Part shown: positions 24,060 through 32,361 of the stretch, piece after piece | How the letters are laid out: the number at the start of each line of letters is the position of its first letter | Position numbering within the stretch: position 1 is the first letter of the stretch | NCBI RefSeq assembly: GCF_008728855.1 | Contig: NZ_CP042906.1 | Span: 4,577,570 to 4,641,569 of the forward strand | Origin: Hypericibacter terrae | Lineage (GTDB): Bacteria; Pseudomonadota; Alphaproteobacteria; Dongiales; Dongiaceae | Direction: 5' to 3' | DNA: 64,000 nt | The notes under the pieces: model-generated | What the model was told of the DNA's origin: nothing | What the model saw: the letters and a program-made list of their open reading frames with translations, nothing else | Database searches by the model: none | Made by a program: the position numbers and the translations under genes

Positions 24060-25040
24060 TCAGCCCCAGAGCGCCGCCGCGGGCGGCGACACAAGGCTGC
24101 CATGGTAATCCAGGCCCGGCACGCGGTCCTTCGCCAGCAGCAGCGGCCCGTCGAGATCGACCCAGCGCGCACCTTGCCCGACCAGCAAGGCCGGCGCCAT
24201 GGAAAGCGAGGTGCCGACCATGCAGCCGACCATGATCGCGAGCCCGGCCTCGCGCGCGGCGGCCGCCAGCGCCAGCGCCTCGGTCAGTCCGCCGGCCTTG
24301 TCGAGCTTGATGTTGACGGCCTCGTATTTCTTCGCGAGCCCGGCGAGGCTCGCCCGGTCATGACAGGATTCGTCGGCGCAGACCGGCACCGGATGCGGCA
24401 GGTTCGCCAGCTCGTCGTCGGCGCCCGCCGGCAGGGGCTGCTCGATCAGCTCGACATCGAGGTCGCGCAGCTTCGGGCTGAGCTCGGTGAAGATCGCCGG
24501 CGTCCAGGCCTCGTTGGCATCGACGACGAGCCGCGCCCGGGGCGCGCCCTCGCGCACCGCCCGCACGCGCTCGAGATCGCCGGGGCCGGAAAGCTTCAGC
24601 TTCAGCAGCGGGCGAGCGGAAGCGGCCCGCGCCGCCGCTCCCATCTCCTCGACACTGCCGAGCGAGAGCGTATAGGCGGTCTCGAGCGCCTGGGGCGCCG
24701 GCAGTCCCGCCAGATCCCAGACACGCCGACCCGCGCGCTTGGCCTCCAGGTCCCACAGCGCGCAATCGAGCGCGTTGCGCGCGGCGCCGGGCTTCATGCC
24801 CCGCTGCAGCGCGCCGCGATCGGGATCGCGCTCGAGGGTCCAGCGCTGCGCGTCGATCTCGGCCACCACGCTCTCGAGGCTCTCGCCATAGCGCGCATAG
24901 GGCACGCATTCGCCGCGCCCCGCATGCCCGCCGTCCTGGATCATGGCGACCACCACGCGCGCCTCGGTCTTCGAGCCGCGCGAGATGGTGAAACGCCCGG
25001 CGAGCGGCCAGGTTTCGACCACGGTTTCGAGCTTGGCCAT
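24060..25040 (-). CDS. dgcA: N-acetyl-D-glutamate racemase DgcA (enolase superfamily)
   Basis: A 326-aa enolase-superfamily enzyme of the dipeptide epimerase subgroup. The catalytic set is readable: K147-x-K149 (LLKLKL), metal ligands D174 (VVDANEAW), E200 (ELIEQPLP) and D223 (VCADESCH), and a Lys on the opposite face at K245 (VNIKLDKAGG). DgcA racemises N-acetyl-D-glutamate to the L form in a D-glutamate degradation route in which DgcN makes the N-acetyl derivative. The assignment rests on the adjacent DUF1611 gene; on sequence alone an L-Ala-D/L-Glu epimerase would be equally acceptable. Only 5 bases separate it from dgcN. Confidence 0.85.
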   Translation of the reverse strand: MAKLETVVETWPLAGRFTISRGSKTEARVVVAMIQDGGHAGRGECVPYARYGESLESVVAEIDAQRWTLERDPDRGALQRGMKPGAARNALDCALWDLEAKRAGRRVWDLAGLPAPQALETAYTLSLGSVEEMGAAARAASARPLLKLKLSGPGDLERVRAVREGAPRARLVVDANEAWTPAIFTELSPKLRDLDVELIEQPLPAGADDELANLPHPVPVCADESCHDRASLAGLAKKYEAVNIKLDKAGGLTEALALAAAAREAGLAIMVGCMVGTSLSMAPALLVGQGARWVDLDGPLLLAKDRVPGLDYHGSLVSPPAAALWG

Positions 25041-25045
25041 GAGGC

Positions 25046-26047
25046 TCAGGCGCTGAGCTGGTCGACGAGGGGGCCCACACCGGTGCGCAGCGGGTCGACC
25101 GCCGGCAGCGAGAACTTCGCCGCGATCTCCTTGAGGTAGCTGTCGGCCGCCGCGGCGTCGAGCGCCGAGGTGTTGATCGAGAACCCGACCAGCTTCACAT
25201 GCGGATTGGTCAGCTTCGCCGCGGCGATATTGGCGTCGATGCAGGTCTGGAGGTCGGGCAGCTTGTAATGCGGCAGCCCGCGCATATGGGCACGGGTCGG
25301 CTCGTGGCACATCACCAGCGCGTCGGGCTGGGCGCCATGCAGCAGCCCCAGCGACACGCCGGCATAGGAAGCGTGGAACAGCGAGCCCTGTCCCTCGATC
25401 AGATCCCAATGGTCGGCATCGTTCTCGGGCGACAGCCATTCGACCGCGCCGGACACGAAATCCGAGACCACCGCGTCGATCGAGACGCCGTCGCCGGCGA
25501 TGAAGATGCCGGTCTGGCCGGTGGCGCGGAAATCGGCCTTGAGGTTGCGCCGCTTCATCTCCTTCTCGAGGGCCAGCGTCGTGTACATCTTGCCGATCGA
25601 GCAGTCGGTGCCGACCGCGAGCAGCCGCTTGCCGCGGCGCTTCTTGCCGGTGCCGACCGCGAAGTCGCGGGTCGGATGGCGCACATCGGCGAGCTGGCGG
25701 CCCCACTTGTCGGCTGCGGCCTTCAGCGCCGGCACGTCGGAGAGCCGCTTATGCAGCCCGCTCGCCAGATCCATGCCGCGCTCGAGCGCCTCGACCAGCG
25801 GCGGGATCCAGCTCTCGTCCAGCAGGCCGCCGCGATTGGCGACGCCGACGATCACGGTCTTGATCCCGGCCTTCTCGGCCTCGGCCATCGTCATGTCCTT
25901 GAGGCCGAGGTCGGCCTTGCAGCCCGGCAGGCGCAGCTGCCCCAGGCACCAGTCCGGACGCCAATGAACGATGCCCTGGGCGGTCTTGGCCGCGAGCTGA
26001 TCGGGCGCGGTCCCGAGGAACATCAGATAAGGCCGCCGCAATGACAT
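25046..26047 (-). CDS. dgcN: N-acetyltransferase DgcN (DUF1611 family)
   Basis: A 333-aa DUF1611 protein. A P-loop-like segment, VGTDCSIGKM (residues ~145-154), begins the C-terminal domain; further conserved stretches are FRATGQTGIFIAGDGVSIDA, LIEGQGSLFHASYAGVSLGL and VMCHEPTRAHMRG. DgcN acetylates D-glutamate, and the product is racemised by DgcA. The two genes form a tight operon with dgcN first. Peptidoglycan or environmental D-amino acids would be the source. The DUF1611 family also includes archaeal and other uncharacterised members, so I give this with the neighbour as support. Confidence 0.85.
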   Translation of the reverse strand: MSLRRPYLMFLGTAPDQLAAKTAQGIVHWRPDWCLGQLRLPGCKADLGLKDMTMAEAEKAGIKTVIVGVANRGGLLDESWIPPLVEALERGMDLASGLHKRLSDVPALKAAADKWGRQLADVRHPTRDFAVGTGKKRRGKRLLAVGTDCSIGKMYTTLALEKEMKRRNLKADFRATGQTGIFIAGDGVSIDAVVSDFVSGAVEWLSPENDADHWDLIEGQGSLFHASYAGVSLGLLHGAQPDALVMCHEPTRAHMRGLPHYKLPDLQTCIDANIAAAKLTNPHVKLVGFSINTSALDAAAADSYLKEIAAKFSLPAVDPLRTGVGPLVDQLSA

Positions 26048-26498
26048 GGCTCAGAAACTCCGTCGACGATGCGCGGGTTCCCGGCATACCCGGAGATCCC
26101 GCGAGGCTGTGGCGAATGGCGGTGATCCTACCCAAGCCGCCGCAGGCTGTCGGCAGGGAAAATGGACGCGGGGTGGGACGAGGCGTGATGACGGCGTCCG
26201 TCCATGTGTCCTGGTCCACACCAATACTGAATCCCCTCCCCCCTTGAGGGGGAGGTTAGGGTGGGGGGTGGCAGACGCTCGGTGTTGGGAGCTTCCTCTT
26301 CATATCGCCGAAGCAATGGCGCCGAATTGCTTAGACGGAGTCTGTGGCTACCCCCCACTCCAGCCTCCCCCTCAAGGGGGGAGGTGAAAAAAGAATAGGG
26401 GGAGCGAACTGAGGAGTATCACCAAACACAACGCTTCGGCCGCATCCCCGCCCCCGCTATAGTCGGCCCGCTCTTCGCCCGGTCCTCGCGGAAGCCTG
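26048..26498. other. 451-base intergenic region between divergent genes
   Basis: No protein gene is supported. The centre carries an inverted pair of GC-rich repeat elements (26232-26389). Promoters for the dgcN operon and for the MATE gene must lie in the flanks, but I cannot point to convincing -35/-10 boxes. Confidence 0.6.
26232..26389. repeat. Inverted pair of GC-rich REP-like elements
   Basis: Left copy CTCCCCCCTTGAGGGGGAGG then TTAGGGTGGGGGGT; right copy ACCCCCCACTCCAGCC then TCCCCCTCAAGGGGGGAG, which is the inverted form of the same ~34-base unit. About 85 bases of unrelated sequence lie between, as in the pair at 21943-22122. Confidence 0.8.
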
Positions 26499-27833
26499 AT
26501 GTCCCCATCTCGTGCCGACCCCACCGGCCGCCATCGTCGCGTCTGGCGGCTGGCGGCGCCGATCATCCTCTCCGGGCTCTCCGTGCCGCTCCTGGGCGCG
26601 GTCGATACCGCCGTGGTGGGGCGCCTGCCCGATGCCGCCTATATCGGCGGCGTCGCGGTGGGTGCCATGATCTTCGACTTCCTCTATTGGGGCTTCGGCT
26701 TTCTGCGGATGGCGACCTCGGGCTTCACCGCCCAGGCGCAAGGGGCCGGCGACGCGATCGAGACCGGTGCCGCGCTGGATCGCAGCCTGATGCTCGCCTT
26801 CGCGCTGGGGCTCGCCATCCTGCTGCTGCAAATGCCGGCGGGCCTGCTGGCCTTCTCGCTGCTGCATGGCAGCCCGGCGGTCGAGAGCCAGGCGCATCTC
26901 TATTTCACCATCCGGGTCTGGAGTGCGCCGGCAACGCTCGGCGTCTATGCGCTGCTGGGCTGGCTGCTCGGACTCCAGCGCACCGGCCTGGTGCTGCTGG
27001 TCGAACTGGCGCTGAACTCGATCAACATCCTGCTCGATCTCCTGTTCGTGCTGGGCTTCGGTTGGGGTGTCGCCGGCGTCGCGACCGCCTCGGTCCTGGC
27101 CGAATATGCGGCGCTCGCGGTGGGACTGGGCCTCGCCTTCCGGCTCGGCCATCGTTTCGCCTGGTGGCCGGCACGGGGCCGGCTGTTCGCGCGCGAGCGC
27201 ATGACGGCGCTGCTCCGCGTCAACGGCAATGTCTTCATCCGCACGCTGTCGCTGGTGTTCGCCGTCGCCCTCTTCACCGCGATCGGGGCCCGGCTCGGCG
27301 ACGCGACCCTGGCCGCCAACGCGATCCTGATGAACTTCTTCGCCTTCGTCTCCTACGGGCTCGACGGCTTCGCCAACACCGCCCAGACCCTGGTCGGGGC
27401 CGCGACCGGCGCCGGCAGCCGCCGGGACTATCGAGCGGCGATCCGGGACACGACGCTCTGGGCCCTGATCCTGGCGGCCGGCGCGTCACTGGTCCTGGCG
27501 CTGCTGGGACCCTGGCTGATCGAGCTTTACAGCGTGAACGCTCTGGTCCAGAGCACCGCCAAGACCTATCTGCCCTGGATGATCGCCATGCCGCTCTTGT
27601 CGGTCTGGTGCTTCCAGCTCGACGGCATCTTCATCGGCGCCACCCGCAGCCGGGAAATGCGCAACGGGATGCTCCTGGCGCTGCTGGGCGAGCTGGTCGC
27701 CCTGTGGATTCTGGTCCCCTTGTGGGGCAACAACGGCCTGTGGTTGTCTATGACCCTCTTCGTCACCCTGCGCGGCCTCACCCTGGGCGTCTGGCTGCCG
27801 CGCATCGAGCGCTCCCTGCCGGCGGACGCCTGA
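26499..27833 (+). CDS. MATE-family efflux transporter (DinF-like)
   Basis: A 444-aa transporter with about 12 hydrophobic segments. Family features are APIILSGLSVPLLGAVDTAV (TM1, with the Asp that belongs to the proton-coupling cluster), the repeated second half starting VNGNVFIRTLSLVFAVALFT, and FGWGVAGVATASVLAEY. DinF-type MATE proteins exchange H+ or Na+ for cationic drugs or oxidised compounds. It is separated by 20 bases from yajQ downstream and may be in one operon. Substrate cannot be predicted. Confidence 0.9.
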   Translation: MSPSRADPTGRHRRVWRLAAPIILSGLSVPLLGAVDTAVVGRLPDAAYIGGVAVGAMIFDFLYWGFGFLRMATSGFTAQAQGAGDAIETGAALDRSLMLAFALGLAILLLQMPAGLLAFSLLHGSPAVESQAHLYFTIRVWSAPATLGVYALLGWLLGLQRTGLVLLVELALNSINILLDLLFVLGFGWGVAGVATASVLAEYAALAVGLGLAFRLGHRFAWWPARGRLFARERMTALLRVNGNVFIRTLSLVFAVALFTAIGARLGDATLAANAILMNFFAFVSYGLDGFANTAQTLVGAATGAGSRRDYRAAIRDTTLWALILAAGASLVLALLGPWLIELYSVNALVQSTAKTYLPWMIAMPLLSVWCFQLDGIFIGATRSREMRNGMLLALLGELVALWILVPLWGNNGLWLSMTLFVTLRGLTLGVWLPRIERSLPADA

Positions 27834-27853
27834 ACCGGATCGAACCAGACCCC

Positions 27854-28339
27854 ATGCCCTCCTTCGACATCGTCTCCAAGACCGAGATCGCCGAGGTCGA
27901 CAATGCCCTCAACGGCATGACCCGCGAGATCACCACGCGCTTCGACTTCAAGGGCTCGAAATCGACCGTCGAGCGCAAGGAGAACGTGATCACGATCTTC
28001 GCCGACGACGATCTCAAGCTGAAGCAGATGCAGGAATTGCTGAAGGGGCATATCACGAGGCGCAAGCTCGATGCCGCCTGCCTCGAGTTCAAGGATCCGG
28101 AGAAGGCCACCGGCAATGCCATGCGCCAGCTGGTCAACGTCAAGCAGGGGATCGACCAGACCTTGGCGAAGAAGATCGTCAAGGCGCTCAAGGACAGCAA
28201 GATGAAGGTCCAGGCCTCGATCCAGGGCGACGAGCTCCGGGTCACGGGCAAGAAGCGCGACGATCTGCAGGAGGCGATCCAGCTGGTGAAGAGCCTCAAG
28301 CTCGAGCAGCCGCTGCAATATGTGAATTTCCGCGAATAA
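27854..28339 (+). CDS. yajQ: YajQ-family nucleotide-binding protein
   Basis: A 161-aa cytosolic protein matching YajQ (PF04461) over its entire length: MPSFDIVSKTEIAEVDNAL, TRFDFKGSKSTVERKEN, DRAC-like DAACLEFKDPE, VNVKQGIDQTLAKKIVK and the end LQYVNFRE. Xanthomonas homologues bind c-di-GMP and act as effectors; the E. coli protein binds RNA or nucleotides. The family is near-universal in proteobacteria. The start ATG 27854 gives the usual length. Confidence 0.95.
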   Translation: MPSFDIVSKTEIAEVDNALNGMTREITTRFDFKGSKSTVERKENVITIFADDDLKLKQMQELLKGHITRRKLDAACLEFKDPEKATGNAMRQLVNVKQGIDQTLAKKIVKALKDSKMKVQASIQGDELRVTGKKRDDLQEAIQLVKSLKLEQPLQYVNFRE

Positions 28340-28364
28340 ACTTTCACTCGAGGATAGACGCGAC

Positions 28365-28712
28365 ATGCCGCCGAAGAAGAATCCGCTGGGCCTCAACGCG
28401 CTGCAGCTCAAGACCCTGGTGCTGCTGCAGGCCCTCGCCAAGCTCGACGACTACAGCAAGCCGGGCGAGACCGAGGGGGAGCGCACCATCACGGCGCTGC
28501 CCCATGCCCATGGCGATCATTTCCATCTGGGCGAGGCGACGGTGCGTGCCAGCGACGCCACCGGCCTCAACAACCAGGCGGTCTGGACCGTGCTGGAACG
28601 AAAAGGCCTGGCCAAGACCAACTTCCCGCAATCGGCCACCATCACTGTCGAAGGCCTCGCCTATGACACCGGCATCGCCGACGAGATCCTGCATCACCAC
28701 GCCCATCACTGA
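28365..28712 (+). CDS. Hypothetical protein with a His-rich C-terminus
   Basis: A 115-aa protein beginning MPPKKNPLGLNALQLKTLVL and ending EILHHHAHH. Central segments are PHAHGDHFHLGEATVRASDA and AVWTVLERKGLAK, which look like a small winged-helix fold, together with His-rich ends that could bind metal. It lies 25 bases after yajQ, and its stop codon overlaps the next start (TGATG), so it is part of the same operon. No family recognised. Confidence 0.75.
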   Translation: MPPKKNPLGLNALQLKTLVLLQALAKLDDYSKPGETEGERTITALPHAHGDHFHLGEATVRASDATGLNNQAVWTVLERKGLAKTNFPQSATITVEGLAYDTGIADEILHHHAHH

Positions 28713-29356
28713 TGGACAGCTCCGGCAGCGGCGCGTTCGATCCCGCGGCCTACCTCGCGGATCTCTCCGTGCTGCTGCCGCATGCCCGGGGCCATGCGAC
28801 GCCCTGGGCGCTGACCGCGGGCCTCGTCGCCATCCTGCGCGCCCATCTCGCCGGCCTGGGGCCTGACTACAGGATCGACGGCGAGATCGCGATTCATCGA
28901 CAGGCGGCGATCGAGCCGCATGCCGTGATCAAGCCGCCCTGCGTCGTCGGGCCTGGCTGTTTCGTCGGTTCCTTTGCCTATCTGCGCGGCGGTGTGTTCC
29001 TCGCCGACGGAGCGGCCGTCGGCCCGTCGGTCGAGGTCAAATCCTCGATCCTGCTGAAAGGCGCCAAGATCGCGCATCTGAGCTTCGTCGGCGATTCGCT
29101 CATCGGCAGCGGCGTCAATATCGAGGCCGGCGCCATGCTCGCCAATCACCGCAACGAGCGCGCGGAGAAGGAAATCAGCGTCGCGATCGACGGCGTGAAG
29201 CGGCGCACGGGCGTCGAGAAATTTGGCGCGCTGGTCGGCGACCGCAGCCGCATCGGCGCCAATGCGGTGCTGGCACCGGGGACGATCCTCGCGCCTGACA
29301 GCATCGTGGCGCGGCTGGCGCTGGTGGATCAGGACGATGGCGCGCCGGCCCGCTAG
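28712..29356 (+). CDS. Left-handed beta-helix (hexapeptide-repeat) transferase-like protein
   Basis: A 214-aa protein. The centre (residues ~50-200) has hexapeptide-repeat character of the LpxA/GlmU C-terminal type: IEPHAVIKPPCVVGPGCFVG, AAVGPSVEVKSSILLKGAKI, SFVGDSLIGSGVNIEAGAML, SRIGANAVLAPGTILAPDSI. The sequence ANHRNERA resembles the NLKNA/ALxN catalytic region of GlmU-type uridyl/acetyltransferases, but the uridyltransferase half is missing. It overlaps the upstream gene and probably acts on a nucleotide-sugar or related acceptor. Exact activity unknown. Confidence 0.75.
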   Translation: MDSSGSGAFDPAAYLADLSVLLPHARGHATPWALTAGLVAILRAHLAGLGPDYRIDGEIAIHRQAAIEPHAVIKPPCVVGPGCFVGSFAYLRGGVFLADGAAVGPSVEVKSSILLKGAKIAHLSFVGDSLIGSGVNIEAGAMLANHRNERAEKEISVAIDGVKRRTGVEKFGALVGDRSRIGANAVLAPGTILAPDSIVARLALVDQDDGAPAR

Positions 29357-29398
29357 GCTCCTGCCCGGGGCGCCCTCCATTCGCGGGCTTGCCGGGCC

Positions 29399-30358
29399 GT
29401 GAGCGTGAAGCGCTTCGCCGCCGGCATTCTCCTGCTCGCCATTTCGCTTTCCGGATGGGGATCCTATCGCTGGGCGACCGACGTGCCGGTGGCGGATCCC
29501 AACTATCTGCCCTGCCCCGATCTCGACTGGATGGCCGCCGAAGCGTCGGGCGGCGCCTCGGGTCCCTTGCCGCAAACCATGCCGACCGATTGGCTCCGCA
29601 GCCGGCCGATCGCGCATCGGGGCCTGCATGACGAGAGCAAGGGCGTTGTCGAGAATTCGCTGTCGGCCTTCCGCGCCGCCGCCGATGCCGGCTACCCGAT
29701 CGAGCTCGACGTCCAGCTCTCGCGCGACGGCGAAGCGATGGTGTTCCACGATCCCTTCCTCGACCGGATGACCGGCGTGAAGGGTCGCGTCTGCGATTTC
29801 ACCGCGGCCGAACTGGGCCGGCTCCGTCTCGGCGGCACCGCGGACCCCCTGCCGACCCTGGCGCAGGTGTTCGACGCGGTCGGCGGGCGGGTGCCGATCC
29901 TGATCGAGACCAAGCGGCTCGACTATCCGGTCGGCCCGCTCGAAGAACGGGTGGCGCGCCTCATCGTGGCCTATGGCCGGCCCGTGGCGATCCACTCCTT
30001 CAGCCCCGATTCGCTGGGGTGGTTTGCCGAGCATCTGCCGACGGTGCCGCGCGGGCAGATCGCGATGGATTACGCCCATGCCGGCACGTCGCAGGAATAC
30101 ACCTCGCGCGGCGATGTCATGCTGTCGGGCCTGCACAAATGGGCCCTCACCAACCTGCTGCGATTCAGGACCGCCCGGCCCGACTTCGTGTCCTATGACC
30201 TGGACGATCTGCCGAGCGCCGCGACCACGGTCGCGCGCTGGCTGGGCCTGCCGATCGTCGCCTGGACCGTCAACTCGCCCGAGGCGGCGTCGCGCGCGCG
30301 GCAACTCGCCGACAACATCATCTTCGAGACGATCCGCCCGGCGGCGCCCGCCCCCTGA
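29399..30358 (+). CDS. Glycerophosphodiester phosphodiesterase
   Basis: A 319-aa protein. A signal-anchor (FAAGILLLAISLSGWGSY) is followed by the GDPD domain: RPIAHRGLHDESKG (first His), IELDVQLSRDGEAMVFHDP (Glu/Asp metal ligands and second His), and a C-terminal VAWTVNSPEAASRA. It hydrolyses glycerophosphodiesters to glycerol-3-phosphate and an alcohol, most likely in the periplasm. Start is GTG 29399. The 42-base gap after the beta-helix gene keeps it in the same transcription unit in all likelihood. Confidence 0.9.
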   Translation: MSVKRFAAGILLLAISLSGWGSYRWATDVPVADPNYLPCPDLDWMAAEASGGASGPLPQTMPTDWLRSRPIAHRGLHDESKGVVENSLSAFRAAADAGYPIELDVQLSRDGEAMVFHDPFLDRMTGVKGRVCDFTAAELGRLRLGGTADPLPTLAQVFDAVGGRVPILIETKRLDYPVGPLEERVARLIVAYGRPVAIHSFSPDSLGWFAEHLPTVPRGQIAMDYAHAGTSQEYTSRGDVMLSGLHKWALTNLLRFRTARPDFVSYDLDDLPSAATTVARWLGLPIVAWTVNSPEAASRARQLADNIIFETIRPAAPAP

Positions 30359-30366
30359 GGCGTCCG

Positions 30367-31239
30367 CTACTGCGCCGCCTTCGCGGAGTCGCCGCCGGCC
30401 ATGTAGCCGTCGAGCCAGGGTGTGCGATAGCCGTCCTGGCGCCACAGGATCGGGAAGAAGCTCTCATCCATGGCGAGATCGCCGACGCGCTTGTAGCGGT
30501 TGTAGATGTAACTGATCCCCTTCGCGTCGAACTTCGCTTCCGACGACATGCAATGGGTGACGGCCGAGCGCCGCGGCTTGGCCGCGCGGTTGGTGTCGGA
30601 GCCGTGCCAGGTGCCGCCGTGATGAAAGGCGCAGCCGCCGGGCGGCACTTCGACCGGCACCAGGTCGAGCTTCTCGATGCCGACCGAGGCGGCGGCCTCG
30701 CGCAGCTCGCGGCGGTAATCGTCGGGCGCATGGAATTGCTTGATCGGCGGCGAGACCGGCCATTTGTGCGAGCCGCGCACATATTCGATGGTGCCGCCCG
30801 CGGCCGAGGTGGCGTCGAGCGCCATCCAGCAGGTCAGCATGAAGGGCGGGTCGATCCAGTCCGCATAGCTGTTGTCCTGATGGAAGCCCAGCGGCTTGGC
30901 GCCGGGTGGTTTCCAGATGACGTTGTCCTGGACCACGCGCGCGCCGGGCCAGCCCGCGAGCTCGGCGCAGAGGCGCCCGACCTCGGCGCGCAGCACCAGG
31001 CTCGCGAAAACGCGGTCCGACTTCCAGCCATTGCAGATCTGCCGGGTGCGATCGGCCGGATCGCGACCCTCGCGCCAGTTCCATTCGTCGGGATAGAGCC
31101 CGGTCTCGAACTGCCCGCGGAACAAGGGCTCGAACCGCTCGACCACGCGGGCGACCTGCGCCGGCTCGACGAAGCGGTCGAGGATCAGGAACCCGTCCTC
31201 CGCGAAGCGGCGGCGCTGGTCGTCGGTGAGCTGGATCAT
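30367..31239 (-). CDS. Phytanoyl-CoA dioxygenase (PhyH) family protein
   Basis: A 290-aa Fe(II)/2-oxoglutarate-dependent oxygenase. The facial triad is readable: HxD in GFHQDNSYADW, and the distal His in AFHHGGTWHGSDTN with the 2OG-binding Arg in AAKPRRSAVTH. The N-terminus LTDDQRRRFAEDGFLILDRF is typical of the family. Bacterial PhyH proteins hydroxylate varied small molecules, so the substrate is unknown. It is convergent with the glycerophosphodiesterase, only 8 bases between stops, and is alone on its strand here. Confidence 0.9.
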   Translation of the reverse strand: MIQLTDDQRRRFAEDGFLILDRFVEPAQVARVVERFEPLFRGQFETGLYPDEWNWREGRDPADRTRQICNGWKSDRVFASLVLRAEVGRLCAELAGWPGARVVQDNVIWKPPGAKPLGFHQDNSYADWIDPPFMLTCWMALDATSAAGGTIEYVRGSHKWPVSPPIKQFHAPDDYRRELREAAASVGIEKLDLVPVEVPPGGCAFHHGGTWHGSDTNRAAKPRRSAVTHCMSSEAKFDAKGISYIYNRYKRVGDLAMDESFFPILWRQDGYRTPWLDGYMAGGDSAKAAQ

Positions 31240-31344
31240 GCGCGGGGTCCCCTTGCGCTGTGATTCAATCGATCCTTGCGCAGCTTGCGCTGGCTCGCTG
31301 CGCGGGCCCGCCGTTTTCTGGCTTTCAGCCGACGCTCTCGTTCT

Positions 31345-31441
31345 GTCCCTTCCCCCGTCTGCGGAGGAAGGCTAGGAAGGGGGAAGTCGCGATACCGAGC
31401 AGCCCCCTCCCTGACCCTCCCCCACGAAGCGGGGGAGGGGA
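31345..31441. repeat. GC-rich REP-like elements
   Basis: The right copy begins ACCGAGCAGCCCCCTCCCTG and ends CCCCCACGAAGCGGGGGAGG; it is close to the copies at 5720-5782 and 40063-40110. A more diverged G-rich copy lies just left of it. They occupy the gap between two genes on the same strand (the phytanoyl-CoA dioxygenase start and the nitrile hydratase operon end). Confidence 0.7.
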
Positions 31442-31450
31442 TAATGAGCC

Positions 31451-31711
31451 TCACCCCGCCAGCTCCAGCTCCCGTACCAGCCGCTCCGCCGCCGCGAGCC
31501 AGCATTCGTAGTAATGCTCCGGGTCGTCGCCGTCGCGGGCGACCTCCTCGATCAGGCGGCGCTGGAACTCAGGCCAGGGGAAGCGGCCCTGCTCCGCGAG
31601 CGCCACCACCAGCGCGAAGACCCGGGCCTGCCAGGGGGCGGTGAAGCGCGGGCCCTCGCCGTCGCCAGGCAGCGAGGCCAGGAGCGATTTGAGATCGGGC
31701 GCGGCGCTCAT
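31451..31711 (-). CDS. Nitrile hydratase accessory protein
   Basis: An 86-aa protein. After MSAAPDLKSLLASLPGDGEG it shows FTAPWQARVFALVVALAEQG, then FPWPEFQRRLIEEV and YYECWLAAAERLV, the pattern of the small nitrile hydratase accessory/maturation family (TIGR03889), which resembles an NHase beta N-terminal domain. It acts as activator or metallochaperone for cobalt insertion into the alpha subunit. ATG 31711 overlaps the beta-subunit stop (ATGA), so translation is coupled; the longer frame upstream is a shadow of the beta gene. Confidence 0.87.
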   Translation of the reverse strand: MSAAPDLKSLLASLPGDGEGPRFTAPWQARVFALVVALAEQGRFPWPEFQRRLIEEVARDGDDPEHYYECWLAAAERLVRELELAG

Positions 31712-32352
31712 GCCGGTTCCAGATAATCTTCCCAGAGATCGACATAGAGGCTGTCGCCGGCCGGCGCCTCGCGGCCCCATAAGATCTGCTGCGAGAAGCG
31801 CACCGTGTAGCAATGCTGCGGCTTGTGGCCCTTGCCTTCCGAATTCCAGTCGGGAAAGCCGAACACGCCGAGATCGGTATGGATCACACCTTCATGGCCG
31901 CGCACATAGCGCGGCAGCCGCGTGTGATGCTTCGGATGGATGTTGCGCGCGCGGACCCTGGCGCCGACGACGAACCGCGCCGTCGCTTCCTTGTCGTCGC
32001 GCCGCGTCGGGAAGCCGCCTTTGATCGCATCCGCCACCGCCTCGGCCTCGATCGGCGCGCCGGGCGTGACCGGCAGCGTCACCGTGCCGCCGGGGATGAT
32101 CCCGCGTTCCTTCATCAGCGATTCCAGCGCGATCAGCCATTTCTCGTAATAGGACGACCGCAGATAGTCCGCGGGCGGGATCCGCTCGATCTCGCGGCGC
32201 AGGTGATCGTCGCTGTAGGGCACGGCGAACGGCACCGCCAGCGAGAGCGCCAGCATGCGCCGCTCCCAGTCGGCATGGAACACGGGCTCGTTCGCCTCGC
32301 GCTCGACCCGGCCGAAGCCGTCCATCCCGCCCATGTCGTGGATGCCGTCCAT
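31708..32352 (-). CDS. nthB: Nitrile hydratase subunit beta
   Basis: A 214-aa NHase beta subunit: MDGIHDMGGMDGFGRVEREA at the start, YYEKWLIALESLMKERG, ARFVVGARVRARNIHPKHHT and HRLPRY-like TRLPRYVRGHEGVIHTDLGV, then CYTVRFSQQILWG. It pairs with the alpha subunit to form the alpha-beta unit with the cobalt site at the interface; a pair of Arg residues in this subunit usually stabilises the oxidised cysteines. Ten bases separate it from alpha. Cytosolic enzyme, converting nitriles to amides. Confidence 0.93.
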   Translation of the reverse strand: MDGIHDMGGMDGFGRVEREANEPVFHADWERRMLALSLAVPFAVPYSDDHLRREIERIPPADYLRSSYYEKWLIALESLMKERGIIPGGTVTLPVTPGAPIEAEAVADAIKGGFPTRRDDKEATARFVVGARVRARNIHPKHHTRLPRYVRGHEGVIHTDLGVFGFPDWNSEGKGHKPQHCYTVRFSQQILWGREAPAGDSLYVDLWEDYLEPA

Positions 32353-32361
32353 CTCGCGCTC

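Noticed and set aside
26687..28339. 550-residue plus-strand frame spanning the MATE and yajQ genes
   Set aside because: Its first part is an out-of-frame reading of the MATE gene. Only the last 161 residues, beginning at 27854, are a real protein (YajQ).
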